Shown here in pieces: positions 43,454-52,874 of a stretch of 64,000 nt of DNA. Location of the stretch: assembly GCF_000175615.1 (NCBI RefSeq), contig NZ_ACVO01000017.1, positions 62,001 through 126,000 of the forward strand. The letters are read 5' to 3'. The translations under genes were made by a program, and so were the position numbers. The notes under the pieces were generated by a model, which was not told where the DNA came from, made no database searches, and saw only the letters and a list, made by a program, of their open reading frames with translations. Every line of letters begins with the position of its first letter. Positions within the stretch are counted from its first letter, which is position 1. This stretch comes from Rothia mucilaginosa ATCC 25296 (GTDB lineage: Bacteria; Actinomycetota; Actinomycetes; Actinomycetales; Micrococcaceae).

Positions 43454-43758
43454 GAAATCCGGTAGATTCCCCTCAGACCGTCTACGGTATCCCCGAGAAC
43501 ATCGCGTATGTTCATTCTGAAGAGTTCGCTAAGTACTCCCCCACGGCAACTTATCTCGCGAATCTTGCCAACGGTGAGCTGTCTGTTCTTCAGGATTCTG
43601 CCTCCATTATTTGGAGTATTTTTGAGGACCCGATGTCTCTGCAGGATGCTATCGACGTGCTCTGCGAAATGTATGAACAGCCCATAGAGACCATGGGACC
43701 GCAGATTGAGGGTTTCATTCCTGAACTGCTCTCCAAGGGGCTCCTAGAGGCCCGCTAA
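43450..43758 (+). CDS. PqqD-like peptide-binding protein
   Basis: The 102-residue protein shows the PqqD/RRE pattern: a short beta start, NGELSVLQDSASIIWSIF (the characteristic Leu-Asn/Asp-x-xx-x-x-IW segment) and a helical C-terminus with a Leu-rich end (ELLSKGLLEAR). Such domains bind the leader peptide of ribosomally made peptides and present it to a modifying enzyme. The ATGA overlap with the nucleotidyltransferase gene indicates coupling. No precursor peptide gene was found nearby. A strong bidirectional terminator follows. Confidence 0.78.
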   Translation: MRNPVDSPQTVYGIPENIAYVHSEEFAKYSPTATYLANLANGELSVLQDSASIIWSIFEDPMSLQDAIDVLCEMYEQPIETMGPQIEGFIPELLSKGLLEAR

Positions 43759-43776
43759 GGCTCTCAGAATAAATAA

Positions 43777-43827
43777 AGAAGGCGGGGCCGGTAGAACTTT
43801 TATAGTTCTACCGGCCCCGCCTTCTTC
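43777..43827. terminator. Bidirectional terminator between pqqD-like gene and the glycan cluster
   Basis: A stem of over 20 bp (AGAAGGCGGGGCCGGTAGAA with TTCTACCGGCCCCGCCTTCT) has a short loop, A-rich on the left and TTCTAT on the right. It separates convergent genes. Confidence 0.94.
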
Positions 43828-43843
43828 TATGAGCCGAGCTCTT

Positions 43844-45091
43844 TTAGTCTTCGGGCAAAGCCTGCACGTAGGTCTTCAAACGGCTGATAAAACGAGCCTC
43901 CGAGAAACCGTCAACGTGCTCACGGATGTAGTCGGCATCCCAGTCGTCCGGGTTGAAAGCCTTGAGAGCTTCCACCAGCTGCTCCACGGTCGGCTGGTTG
44001 ATGAACATACCGGTCTTGCCTTCCTGAATGGTATCCAGGAAGCCGCCCGCACGGTAGGCAATCACGGCCTTACCACTAGCACCCGCTTCCAGCGGAGTAA
44101 TACCGAAGTCCTCATACGAGATAGCCAGCAGTGCCAGGCAGTGACGGTACGCGTAACGAAGCTGCGCGTCCGAAACACCCGAAGCAATACGAACAGTCGG
44201 GCCCGCAAGCGCTTCCAGACGTTCCTTCTCCGGACCGCGGCCAATCACCAGCAGCTTCTTACCCAACTCATTGCAGGCTTCAACAGCCTTATCAACATTC
44301 TTGTAGGGCAGCAGGCGAGAGACGATCAGGAAATAATCGTCCGATTCGGTGAACTCTTCCAGACCCGGAATAGGCTCAACCGGTGCGGTGGTGTCTACCG
44401 AGTGCGGCGGGAAGAAAATTGGAACGTCCTTCTTGCTGTACACGTTCTCGATGCGCTTCTTAATCACGCTCGCGTTCGCCACATACACCGCCGAGCGGTG
44501 AGCCGCCCAGTGATCCCACAACATCAGTGCAGGACGTAGGGTTTTCAGCAGCAGAGGTACGGGGCCGGTACTCTTCTCCCCCAAGTACTGATCGCTCAGG
44601 TACAGCCAACGCGCGGGCGAATGGCAGTAGATGAACTTACGGCCGGCGAAGTTGAAGCCGTGCGCCCAACCAGTCGTCGACACCACAGCACGCTCAGCCG
44701 GCACCTTCAAGAAAGAAGAAGCAATCGGCAAAATCGGCAGAGCCATACGGTGGTTACGACGCAGATAACCAATCTTGTTCAAAGGACTCGTGATAATCTT
44801 CGCGTCCTTGAACTCGGGAAAAGTGCCCTCCGGGTCGTACAGAGTCGTGTAAATCGGTGCGTCCGGGAACGCACGGTGCATTGCCAGGACAACACGCTCC
44901 GCGCCGCCGCGCTGAGTCAGGTAGTCATGGGCAATCGCGATCTCTTCAGTAGCCTCAGGCTTGACCAGCGGCACGTAACGGCGCGCCAGGCGGCCAAGCT
45001 TCTTGAGGCTCTTCGGGATATCCGCGAGCACCGCGTCGGGGTTCTTCGGCCCGGTAAACGGAGCGGAGGTCAAGAGCTGAGTGAGTGACAT
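43844..45091 (-). CDS. Glycosyltransferase family 4
   Basis: The 415-residue GT-B enzyme has an N-terminal acceptor domain (AIAHDYLTQRGGAERVVLAM) and the donor-binding EX7E motif EDFGITPLEAGASGKAVIAY, with GRGPEKERLEAL before it. It would move a sugar (mannose, rhamnose or hexose types are common) to the growing glycan. An N-terminal extension of about 45 residues precedes the fold. AAAGGAA precedes the ATG. It is the last gene of the 12-gene minus-strand cluster. Confidence 0.9.
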   Translation of the reverse strand: MSLTQLLTSAPFTGPKNPDAVLADIPKSLKKLGRLARRYVPLVKPEATEEIAIAHDYLTQRGGAERVVLAMHRAFPDAPIYTTLYDPEGTFPEFKDAKIITSPLNKIGYLRRNHRMALPILPIASSFLKVPAERAVVSTTGWAHGFNFAGRKFIYCHSPARWLYLSDQYLGEKSTGPVPLLLKTLRPALMLWDHWAAHRSAVYVANASVIKKRIENVYSKKDVPIFFPPHSVDTTAPVEPIPGLEEFTESDDYFLIVSRLLPYKNVDKAVEACNELGKKLLVIGRGPEKERLEALAGPTVRIASGVSDAQLRYAYRHCLALLAISYEDFGITPLEAGASGKAVIAYRAGGFLDTIQEGKTGMFINQPTVEQLVEALKAFNPDDWDADYIREHVDGFSEARFISRLKTYVQALPED

Positions 45092-45103
45092 TTCCTTTTC
45101 CTC

Positions 45104-46057
45104 CTAGAAAACTTTCTGAGCACGCTCAGGATAGCGAATACCGGCGTAAGATGCAGCCTCAACCTGCAGTGCCACGAGCTTCTCAGCTGCCTTAGCGGGC
45201 AGCTTGAGCAGAATCTTATCGCTCGCATCGCCCAGAGCCTTAATGGTCTTCTCGGTGGTGAAACGAGCGAGGGTCTTGACCAGCAAGCCCCATGCACCCG
45301 TCGGGTTCGGGGCTGGGTGCGCTTCCTCGCCGTGCTTACGCACGAAGATAGTGCGGGCAGAACCCGAGTGCAGGGCGCGCAGGGCACGCACAGCAGTGGT
45401 GGTAGCAGCCACGTAGTGCTTAGTCGCCAGCTCAGGGGCAATATGGATTTCGCCACCGTGCTGAGCAACCTCATAACCCATGTCTACGTCTTCCCAACCG
45501 TAGAGACGGTACGCGGGGTCATAGCCACCAATCTCGTCGAAGAGCTTCTTCGACATAGACACATTACCTGCCCAGTAAATCCAGCGCTTCTCAGGCGCAA
45601 CTTGGTACGCAGCTTCACGGAACTTCTGGTCGCGGTAGTTACCGTACACACGAGAGTAGGGAGTGTCCGGGAACTGGTTCAAGTAGATACCGATTACGCC
45701 GTGCTCACCGGGAGCCTCATGGTACTTGAGGTGGTTCGCAACGTAGTTGGGATCGGGTTCCAGATCATCATCGCAGCGGATAAGGATGTCCGCATCAGCC
45801 GCACGGTGACCAGCGTTCAGCGCTGCCACACGACCGCGGTTCTCCTCGAAAACAATCTTGGTCAGGTTCAGCTTGCCTTCCGCAATGTAGCGGTCAAGCA
45901 CAGCTTCGCTGTTGTCAATATCGCCGTCGAGGACCACGATAACCTGGAAGTCCTTCTCGGTCTGGGCGGCAAGCGCATCCAGCGGGTAGTGCAGAATATC
46001 TGCACCACCGCGAGAGGGGATGATAACCGCAGCCTTGTAACGGTGGGTAGTCGTCAT
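45104..46057 (-). CDS. Glycosyltransferase family 2 with galactosyltransferase-like C-terminus
   Basis: The 317-residue protein has AAVIIPSRGGADIL, the acidic metal-binding motif IRCDDDLEPDPNYV and the C-terminal GT27/chondroitin-synthase-like block YGWEDVDMGYEVAQHGGEI, whose ED pair helps catalysis. Cytoplasmic or membrane-peripheral. It is spaced 12 nt from the next gene and 64 nt from the previous, in the same operon. The sugar is unknown. Confidence 0.9.
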   Translation of the reverse strand: MTTTHRYKAAVIIPSRGGADILHYPLDALAAQTEKDFQVIVVLDGDIDNSEAVLDRYIAEGKLNLTKIVFEENRGRVAALNAGHRAADADILIRCDDDLEPDPNYVANHLKYHEAPGEHGVIGIYLNQFPDTPYSRVYGNYRDQKFREAAYQVAPEKRWIYWAGNVSMSKKLFDEIGGYDPAYRLYGWEDVDMGYEVAQHGGEIHIAPELATKHYVAATTTAVRALRALHSGSARTIFVRKHGEEAHPAPNPTGAWGLLVKTLARFTTEKTIKALGDASDKILLKLPAKAAEKLVALQVEAASYAGIRYPERAQKVF

Positions 46058-46121
46058 AATTTTCCTTCGGGTTTGAGTGAGAGGATATCCGTTGGGAATG
46101 ATCTATAGGGTTAGAAGCACC

Positions 46122-47165
46122 TTAGCGGATAAAACGCTCCAGAATCTCACCAACACGGACCTTACCTGCTTCAGGCGAGTAATTCTCCTGCCAACGCCAG
46201 AACAGCTCGGAGGTTCGCTCCGCCAGGGCATCCGTATTTTCTCGAAGCTCAGTACCCAGGCTCTTAATGGCCTGCGCAAGAGCTACCGGCTGATCAGCAG
46301 GCACAACGTACGGGTACGATGCGCCGCCCAGCACCTCCGACAGAGCACCAGCGTCACTGACAATCACAGGGACGCGTGCACTCATCGCTTCAGCGACCAC
46401 CAAGCCAAAAGACTCGGGGGCAATCGAAGGTACAACGAGCATGTCGATATCACCGAAAAGACGGTCCGGGGTAGTCCAGCCCAGACGTGTGCTGAAGGCA
46501 GCAACACGAGCTAGCGCATCCTCAACATCCGCACGTTCTTCATCAGATGCGAAGACAGGCTCGCCACCAATCACCAGGTCGTATTCAATGCCGTTAGCGT
46601 TCAGGGAACTCATCGCCTGGCACAGGGTCGCGATGCCCTTAGACGGAGTCAAACGCCCCAGGTAACCGACGCGAAGTCGGCGCTCCCCCACACGGTGATC
46701 CAGCTCAGTGGACACGCCGCTGACCCAGTTCGCAAACAGCTCGCTGCCGGGGCAGGCACGTGCCACATAGCGGCTCGGGACCAGGGTGACAGACGCCTTA
46801 TGGCGGGCAAAGGGTACGAGCTTCGCGTTCACGCCGGTAGGAAGCTGGTGCAGGTGCACGATGCGGTTCTTACGACCGCCCGTTGCCGCTGCGGGAACCA
46901 GACCGTTACACCACAGCAGAACATCCTTGTGGCGGGCGTGCCAGCTGCGCAGAGCCACCATGTATTGTGCACGGTTCTTAGCCGGCAGGACAATGCGGGG
47001 GAACCCCTCATCCGCAGCAGCTTCTACAAGCTGCTGCGGTTCGGAAGGACCCACAATAGTGACCTTGTAGCCAAGACTACGGGCTGCGCGGGCGATGTTC
47101 AGAAGCATGACCTCGCCGCCGCCGATGTCACCGTTATTGGTGGCGATGTAGAGTTCTTTCTCCAT
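46122..47165 (-). CDS. Glycosyltransferase family 4
   Basis: The 347-residue GT-B enzyme starts with LYIATNNGDIGGGEVMLLNIA (Gly-rich acceptor loop) and has VGYLGRLTPSKGIATL and the EX7E motif PESFGLVVAEAMSARVPVI. Slightly shorter than usual. The ATG lies 4 nt after the stop of the GT2 gene upstream, consistent with tight co-translation. Its donor and acceptor cannot be inferred. Confidence 0.9.
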   Translation of the reverse strand: MEKELYIATNNGDIGGGEVMLLNIARAARSLGYKVTIVGPSEPQQLVEAAADEGFPRIVLPAKNRAQYMVALRSWHARHKDVLLWCNGLVPAAATGGRKNRIVHLHQLPTGVNAKLVPFARHKASVTLVPSRYVARACPGSELFANWVSGVSTELDHRVGERRLRVGYLGRLTPSKGIATLCQAMSSLNANGIEYDLVIGGEPVFASDEERADVEDALARVAAFSTRLGWTTPDRLFGDIDMLVVPSIAPESFGLVVAEAMSARVPVIVSDAGALSEVLGGASYPYVVPADQPVALAQAIKSLGTELRENTDALAERTSELFWRWQENYSPEAGKVRVGEILERFIR

Positions 47166-47169
47166 CCTT

Positions 47170-48078
47170 CTACTCCTTCACCAGCTTACGGGCAGGTACA
47201 TAATTCTTACCGGAATATTTGATACTTCCGCGGATACGTCCCAACGAAGCAACCCAATTGGCAACATCACGACGAACAACTTTACGTTGGGTCACAGCCT
47301 GACGCAGAATATTCAGCAACTGCTGAACACTACCAGTCACAGTAGACTTCAACGAATACGTTGCAGAATCATACTTGGGGAAACGACGGGCCATCAGCAC
47401 ACGTCCCACACCCAGCTCATACTTCTTACGGATAGAGCTCTTCCCCTCCGAGAGAGTAAAACGAATCTCTGCTTCAGGGATAAAGCGCATCACGCCGTCA
47501 GCTTCCTGGTGGCGCCACGAAATATCCACATCCTCATAGCCGTAGCGAGGAAGGGACTCATCATAGCCGCCTATTTCGAAAAAGCGTGCACGGGTAATAG
47601 CACAGTTACAGTTGCCTACGTGCGGCAGATAAGGAGTAGCAATCAAACCCTTGCCAAAGGCGTCAGGGCGGGGGGTGCCGTTAGCGTCAAAAGCGCGGAT
47701 CCAGCCACCTGCCAGTTCCTTATCCTGCACCTCTGAAAACGCCTGAACCCACTGGGGAGATACTTCATCATCAGCATCACAGAATGCTAAGACTCTACCG
47801 GATGCGGCACGTGCACCAGTGTTACGGGCCGCGGGAATACCCGGAGTTGCGGAGGCATCCACGACCTTGACCGTGAACTTATTCTCTCGGGGCTCCTGAG
47901 CCCACGCTTCCATAACGGCGCGGGTGTCGTCATCTGAACCGTTGTCTACCAGAATCACTTCGTACGGAAGCTCAGTTTCCTGGTTCTCCAGAGCCTTAAG
48001 CTGGCGGGGAAGAGTTGACGCTGCATTCAGTGCACAAATAATGACGCTAACTTCAGGAGCTCGATTAGTCTTAGACAT
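47170..48078 (-). CDS. Glycosyltransferase family 2
   Basis: The 302-residue protein has VSVIICALNAASTLPRQL, VILVDNGSDDDTRAV, the metal site AFCDADDEVSPQWV and a C-terminal YGYEDVDISWRHQE catalytic block. The ATG at 48078 is chosen because AAGGAAG lies upstream and the fold begins there; an upstream open frame is spurious. The start overlaps the Wzy-like gene's stop by 8 nt, so the two are coupled. Confidence 0.9.
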   Translation of the reverse strand: MSKTNRAPEVSVIICALNAASTLPRQLKALENQETELPYEVILVDNGSDDDTRAVMEAWAQEPRENKFTVKVVDASATPGIPAARNTGARAASGRVLAFCDADDEVSPQWVQAFSEVQDKELAGGWIRAFDANGTPRPDAFGKGLIATPYLPHVGNCNCAITRARFFEIGGYDESLPRYGYEDVDISWRHQEADGVMRFIPEAEIRFTLSEGKSSIRKKYELGVGRVLMARRFPKYDSATYSLKSTVTGSVQQLLNILRQAVTQRKVVRRDVANWVASLGRIRGSIKYSGKNYVPARKLVKE

Positions 48079-49402
48079 TTTCTTCCTTCCACACCGGCGC
48101 AGCATGCTGCAACTTCTCTTCCGCCTCACGAATTTCAATTCGTTCGTCGAAGCCTTCGATACTCGCCTCATCGTGGCCAGTGCCCAAACGCTGTTCGCGT
48201 TCAAGCAACAACACGCGCAGAGCCAAGCCACAGACAACAGCCCACGGCCAGGTATAAAACACTTCGCCCAGACGAGAAGCACAAATCATGATGGCAACAC
48301 CAGCGCCCTGTACAACATAGAACCTTGCAGGTAGTGTCTTCTGGCCGCTAAACACGTTCACGATAAAGAGCAGGGTAATGGTGACAACGAGAATCATCCA
48401 TGGCCAGCCACCCTCAATCAGAGCAGACCAGTACGAGTTATGGAGGAACCAGGTCTTCGATCCAGTATGAACCAGGTATACGTATGCCTCGCCCAACCCC
48501 TGGCCGAAGAAGCCAGAAGCCTGAACCTTAATTTCAGATGCCTGGTCAATCAGCGAACGAAGCGCATCCGTACCGGTACGATCTGCGAAGGCACCGGAGT
48601 GTGCGTAGTCACTGGTCAAAATATCAATCAGCCAGTACAGGGCCACACCCAAGGCAATGCGACCGAAAGTCTTCAGACGGTTCGCGATGACAATCCAAAT
48701 CAGGCCTGCAACATACGCCGCAATAGAGGTACGAGAACCTGTAGCCCACAGCAAAGCAGAGAAAACCACAACGGCAAGAATGACTTCGATCTTGTTACGG
48801 GCGAAGCTCAGAATCAGCAAACCAAAGAGGCAATATACCAGACCCGAGAAGTTCTTATCACCCAGCCAACCAGTCAGGTAACCGTAGTATCCCGTCACTG
48901 GAGCAAAACCAGCAAAGTAAGCTACCGCGTTGAAAAGAATCGCCGTCGAGTATCCAAGAACAATAGAACGAATATGCAGACGCCCAGCAGCAATAGTCCA
49001 AATCAACACTGTCGCAGCAACTAGACGAATCAGACGACGAGTCCAGTCGGAGGCGTCCTCAGAGTGCACACCGTTAATTGAAACGATTGTGAGATAACCC
49101 ATCGCGATAAACATGATGGCGCGCAGACCCGAAAAATGGCTTACGTCAAAAGTCGATTTACGAGTCAGACCATACACAGCCAGCACTATAACGACCAGCT
49201 GGTTGAAGGGCAGACCAAGACCCGGTAACGCATCACCAAAAAGCAAGAGGAATGCCATGATGAACTCCGGCATTCGAATCTGGCTACTTTGGTGGCGGAC
49301 GTAATCGTTACCGCGAGACACAACTTCAGAGAAACGCGAAACTTCCGGTTTCTCAGCAGGCTCATTCAAGTGCGCGTAAACCTGCGAAGTCTGGCTCATC
49401 AT
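48071..49402 (-). CDS. O-antigen ligase/polymerase-like (Wzy) membrane protein
   Basis: The 443-residue protein has about ten TM segments with a large loop near residues 270-330 (TGTDALRSLIDQASEIK, FFGQGLGEAYV), the pattern of Wzy or O-antigen ligases, and polar ends. The ATSRTSIAAYVAGLIW-type segment (SRTS near TM7) resembles the conserved ligase motif. Its C-terminal 45 residues are charged and helical. It overlaps both neighbours. It would polymerise the cluster's repeat unit or attach it to an anchor; which of these cannot be decided. Confidence 0.82.
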   Translation of the reverse strand: MMSQTSQVYAHLNEPAEKPEVSRFSEVVSRGNDYVRHQSSQIRMPEFIMAFLLLFGDALPGLGLPFNQLVVIVLAVYGLTRKSTFDVSHFSGLRAIMFIAMGYLTIVSINGVHSEDASDWTRRLIRLVAATVLIWTIAAGRLHIRSIVLGYSTAILFNAVAYFAGFAPVTGYYGYLTGWLGDKNFSGLVYCLFGLLILSFARNKIEVILAVVVFSALLWATGSRTSIAAYVAGLIWIVIANRLKTFGRIALGVALYWLIDILTSDYAHSGAFADRTGTDALRSLIDQASEIKVQASGFFGQGLGEAYVYLVHTGSKTWFLHNSYWSALIEGGWPWMILVVTITLLFIVNVFSGQKTLPARFYVVQGAGVAIMICASRLGEVFYTWPWAVVCGLALRVLLLEREQRLGTGHDEASIEGFDERIEIREAEEKLQHAAPVWKEENV

Positions 49403-50523
49403 CGGCCTCCTCGAAGTACACGTGCATAAATATCAACTGTCTGAGCAGCCATCTGCTCATTCGAAATCCAGGTGAAAGGCTCAGACTCGCCCTTCAGTAG
49501 CTGCGCGCGCATAGCCTGCAGAACATCCTGAGTCAGGGTTGCACTCTGGCGGTCCACCAGCTCGTCGGCACCCAAAATCTCCGGGTTACCACCCACAGCG
49601 GTAGCGACCGTCTTCAGGCCAGCAGCCTTAGCGTCCAGCAGAGTGTAGGAGCAGTTCTCCCACACCGACAGCTGAACAATCATGTCACTACGACCCATCG
49701 CTTCAATCGGGTTAACAAAGCCGCTGAAGGTCACCGAATCACCCAGGTTCAGACGCTGAGCCTGAGCCTGCAACTCGGACGCCAAATCGCCAGAGCCCGC
49801 AATCTCAAGATGAGCCTGCGGGTAATCAGCACGAAGCTGTGCAAAAGCATCCAGCAGCACGTCAATGCCCTTCTCAGGGGACAGACGGGACAGCGAGAGA
49901 ATACGCGGACCTCCCTCTGCGGGAACACGCTGCTGCTCAACAGCCGCGTGCACCTCGGGGATATCCACGCCGTTGTACACCCGCTCCACGCCACGAGCGC
50001 CCCACTTGGCACGCATCTGATCAGCGGTAGAACGAGAAACAGCAATCGCCTGATCGGTACCCCACAGGCGCACACGATGCACGGTCTCCATGAGCTTAGA
50101 ACGCCAGGAGCTACCGTGGTACACCGAGTCATTACCGGCAATGCCGTGCTCAGTGGTCAGGAGCTTCGGCACGCAGGTGCCGCGCTTGATAACGCTACGG
50201 ATACGCAGAGCATTCACCACAGCGGTTGCGACAACGTCCGCATACGCCAGGTGGCTGTGGACGATGTCCGGGCGGAGCTGCTCAACAGCCTTCTGCAAAG
50301 AAGCAAAAGAAGTCTTAAAACCGTAGTCGGGGCCGAACTCAGCCTTGATGACGGTGACGCCCAGTTCCTCAAGACGGCTCGTGAGCTTACCCTCGGGTGC
50401 GAGAACCACCAGGTTAAAGCCGGGGAGCCCGGCACGTGCCATATCGACAACGTGCCGAGCTACTCCACCAAACTCGGGAACCGGAACGACCCACAGGGCC
50501 GTGGGAACTCCGTTTGAATTCAT
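49399..50523 (-). CDS. Glycosyltransferase family 4
   Basis: The 374-residue GT-B enzyme has PVPEFGGVARHVVDMARA (acceptor loop), RILSLSRLSPEKGIDVLLDA (donor-domain entry) and ENCSYTLLDAKAAGLKTVA, where the second Glu of EX7E is Asp. The start at 50523 (MNSNGVP) is preferred; a GTG at 50550 would overlap the neuB-like stop and has GAGAA upstream, so it is possible. The Wzy-like gene overlaps its stop by 4 nt. Sugar unknown. Confidence 0.88.
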   Translation of the reverse strand: MNSNGVPTALWVVPVPEFGGVARHVVDMARAGLPGFNLVVLAPEGKLTSRLEELGVTVIKAEFGPDYGFKTSFASLQKAVEQLRPDIVHSHLAYADVVATAVVNALRIRSVIKRGTCVPKLLTTEHGIAGNDSVYHGSSWRSKLMETVHRVRLWGTDQAIAVSRSTADQMRAKWGARGVERVYNGVDIPEVHAAVEQQRVPAEGGPRILSLSRLSPEKGIDVLLDAFAQLRADYPQAHLEIAGSGDLASELQAQAQRLNLGDSVTFSGFVNPIEAMGRSDMIVQLSVWENCSYTLLDAKAAGLKTVATAVGGNPEILGADELVDRQSATLTQDVLQAMRAQLLKGESEPFTWISNEQMAAQTVDIYARVLRGGR

Positions 50524-50540
50524 AAGTAAGTGTCTACTTT

Positions 50541-52784
50541 CTACAGCCACTTCTCGAGGCGGTCCAGTGCAGTGAAGAAGCCCTCACCGTTGTTGATGTG
50601 GCCCTGCCAGATCTCGGGAATGAAGGATGCCTTCGGTGCCAGCTCACGCAGCTGCTTGCCCAGGGATGCCCAGTCGACATCGCCTTCGCCGACCTGAACG
50701 CCCTCACCGTCAACGCCGGTGCCGTCCACCAGGTGCAGGTGGATGGACAGCGGTGCCAGCTGCTCAACAGCCTCCGACAGCGGAATGTTCAGGAAGTTAC
50801 ATGCCAGCATGGTGTGGGAGATGTCCAGGCAGAGCGCGGTGTCGAACGCACGCGAGAACTCTGCGGTGTCCTTCGGATCCAGGAACAGGTTGTGGTACTG
50901 CTGACCACCCATCAGCCAGGGGTACGGGGGCAGAGTCTGAGCCGCAAGGCGGACACCGGATGCGTCCAGACGCTTCAGCGCCTCACCGATACGCTCGTAC
51001 TTCTCAGCACGTGCGGATGCGGGGATGTGCTTGTCCTTGGTGAAGCCACCCATGGTCACGACCATGACCGGATCCTCGTCTACGGTGAAGTAGCGGGTCA
51101 GGTCACGGGTGATGTCGATGGTGCGCTGAACCTCGGCGATGGAGCGCTCCCACACCTCGGGGTCCTTGGATGCCAGGTCCACCAGGAAGTCGCCTGCGAA
51201 CAGGTCGGGCAGGTGGGTGGTGAAGCCCATGTCCAGCTTGGAGTCAAAGACGTCGTCGATGTTAATCTCGAGGTCCTTGTAGGAGAAGTGGAACTCCAGG
51301 AAGTCCGGCTTTGCCTCTTCAATCAGCGGCTTGTAGTCGTGGTAACGAACCGGCAGACCCCAGGGACGGTCGAACTTGAAGTCGCGGCGGGTCACCAGGT
51401 CGTCCTTCAGGTCGCCCTCGAAGAAGAACGAGCCTTCTTCAACGTCGCGCTGCATGGTGCGGCCCAGCAACTGCGGCAGGTAGTTCGGCTGCAGACCGCG
51501 GCCGGGGGACTTCACAGCAACGTCAGCCTCGGTCACGACCTCGCCCTTAGCAATGTGGCGGGTAGCAACCAGGGACTTAGCCAGGTTCACGCGGTTCATC
51601 AGCTCACCGGTGGACACCTCACGAGGAGCAGCAGAACCAATAGCCGCCTCAACCTCACGGATCTGCTGGACCATTGCCTTGAATTCCTCAGGCAACAGGG
51701 AGACGGTGTGGTCGTTACCCTCGAGGGTCTTGTCGGTGGTGAAGTGCTTCTCGATGATCTTCGCGCCGCGAGCAACAGCAGCAATCGGCACGTGGTAGCC
51801 ACGCTCGTGACCGGAGTAACCGACCAGGCACTGACCAATCTCAGCCAGGCGGTCCATGTACGCCAGGTTGACGTCCTTGAAGGGTGCCGGGTACGCGGAC
51901 TGGCACTGCAGCAGAGCGTAGGATGCGCCAGCGTTACGCAGCAGAGCCACGGACTCGCGGATCTCTTCCTCACGGCTCATACCGGTGGAAACCAGCATGG
52001 GCAGGCCGCGGGAAGCCACATCGCGCAGTAGCTCGTGGTTGGTCAGGTCAGCAGAAGCAATCTTCATGCCCTGGATACCGTAGTCAACCAGTGCCTGAAC
52101 GGAGGGTGCATCCCAGGGGGTGCACATGATGTCCATGTCGTGCTGCTTGACGTGGTCGAAGACCTCGTACATCTGGTCAACGGTCAGGGAGAAGCGGGAC
52201 AGCAGGTCCAGGGTGTACTGAACGCCCAGGTCCTCACCTGCGGTTGCTGCGCCGCGCTGGCGGTACAGAGCGTCCATGTCACGCAGCTGGAACTTCACAG
52301 CGTCCGCGCCGGACTCAACAGCCAGGTCCACCAGTTCCTTAGCGAAGTCAACGCTACCCTGGTGGTTGTTACCAATCTCAGCAATGATGAAGGAGGGGGA
52401 ATCCTCGCTGATGGTGTGCTTACCAATACGCAGGACGTCCTGCTCATCCATCGCCAGTGCCACGAGGTGACCGCGCTCGTCGGTCAGCGGCACGTGGTTG
52501 ATGCCCTTCGCGAAGTATGCGCGCAGGGTCTCGGGATCAGCATCAGCCGGTGCGGTCTGCGGGTTGGTGTTTGCAGCGTCCAGGGCGCTGGTCTCCAGGG
52601 ATGCAGTGGGGTTAGCAATCAGCCAACGACGGAAGTCACCGTCAGAGAGCGAACCGCGCAGAATACCGGATTCATTCACCAGGAAGATGATGCGCTGGCC
52701 GTTGGCAGAAATCTTCTGCAGTGCGTTGAGAATCGGGTCTTCAGCGAAGACCACGTAGGGGGCAATATTGCGTTCAATAATCAC
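50541..52784 (-). CDS. Four-domain NeuB-type nonulosonate synthase (CBS pair + NeuB + SAF + TIM-barrel)
   Basis: The 747-residue protein is a rare fusion. Residues 1-125 form a CBS pair, an adenylate-binding regulatory module. About 130-380 is the NeuB aldolase domain (FIIAEIGNNHQGSV, AVKFQLRD, CTPWDAPSV, GYSGHERGYHVPI, EKHFTTDKTLEGNDHTVSL), which joins phosphoenolpyruvate to an N-acetylated hexosamine to make a nonulosonic acid. An SAF/antifreeze-like domain follows (LVATRHIAKGEVVTEADV). From about 470 it is a sugar isomerase/epimerase-type TIM barrel with metal-ligand motifs LCLDISHT, LHLVDG, GEGDVDW and PEIWQGH. Overlapping or abutting neighbours are NeuA-like and GT4. The exact acid cannot be told. 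Confidence 0.9.
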   Translation of the reverse strand: MIIERNIAPYVVFAEDPILNALQKISANGQRIIFLVNESGILRGSLSDGDFRRWLIANPTASLETSALDAANTNPQTAPADADPETLRAYFAKGINHVPLTDERGHLVALAMDEQDVLRIGKHTISEDSPSFIIAEIGNNHQGSVDFAKELVDLAVESGADAVKFQLRDMDALYRQRGAATAGEDLGVQYTLDLLSRFSLTVDQMYEVFDHVKQHDMDIMCTPWDAPSVQALVDYGIQGMKIASADLTNHELLRDVASRGLPMLVSTGMSREEEIRESVALLRNAGASYALLQCQSAYPAPFKDVNLAYMDRLAEIGQCLVGYSGHERGYHVPIAAVARGAKIIEKHFTTDKTLEGNDHTVSLLPEEFKAMVQQIREVEAAIGSAAPREVSTGELMNRVNLAKSLVATRHIAKGEVVTEADVAVKSPGRGLQPNYLPQLLGRTMQRDVEEGSFFFEGDLKDDLVTRRDFKFDRPWGLPVRYHDYKPLIEEAKPDFLEFHFSYKDLEINIDDVFDSKLDMGFTTHLPDLFAGDFLVDLASKDPEVWERSIAEVQRTIDITRDLTRYFTVDEDPVMVVTMGGFTKDKHIPASARAEKYERIGEALKRLDASGVRLAAQTLPPYPWLMGGQQYHNLFLDPKDTAEFSRAFDTALCLDISHTMLACNFLNIPLSEAVEQLAPLSIHLHLVDGTGVDGEGVQVGEGDVDWASLGKQLRELAPKASFIPEIWQGHINNGEGFFTALDRLEKWL

Positions 52785-52874
52785 GATTTTGACCTTTTCG
52801 TTTGAGTGTTTAGTTGAATGCCTGAGTGCCGGTCAAGCCGGGAGCGGCAGACGAGGTACTGCCGCGGGTGAAGG

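Noticed and set aside
50598..52031. 477-codon plus-strand ORF opposite the NeuB-type gene
   Set aside because: Antisense shadow; no ribosome-binding site and no recognisable domain.
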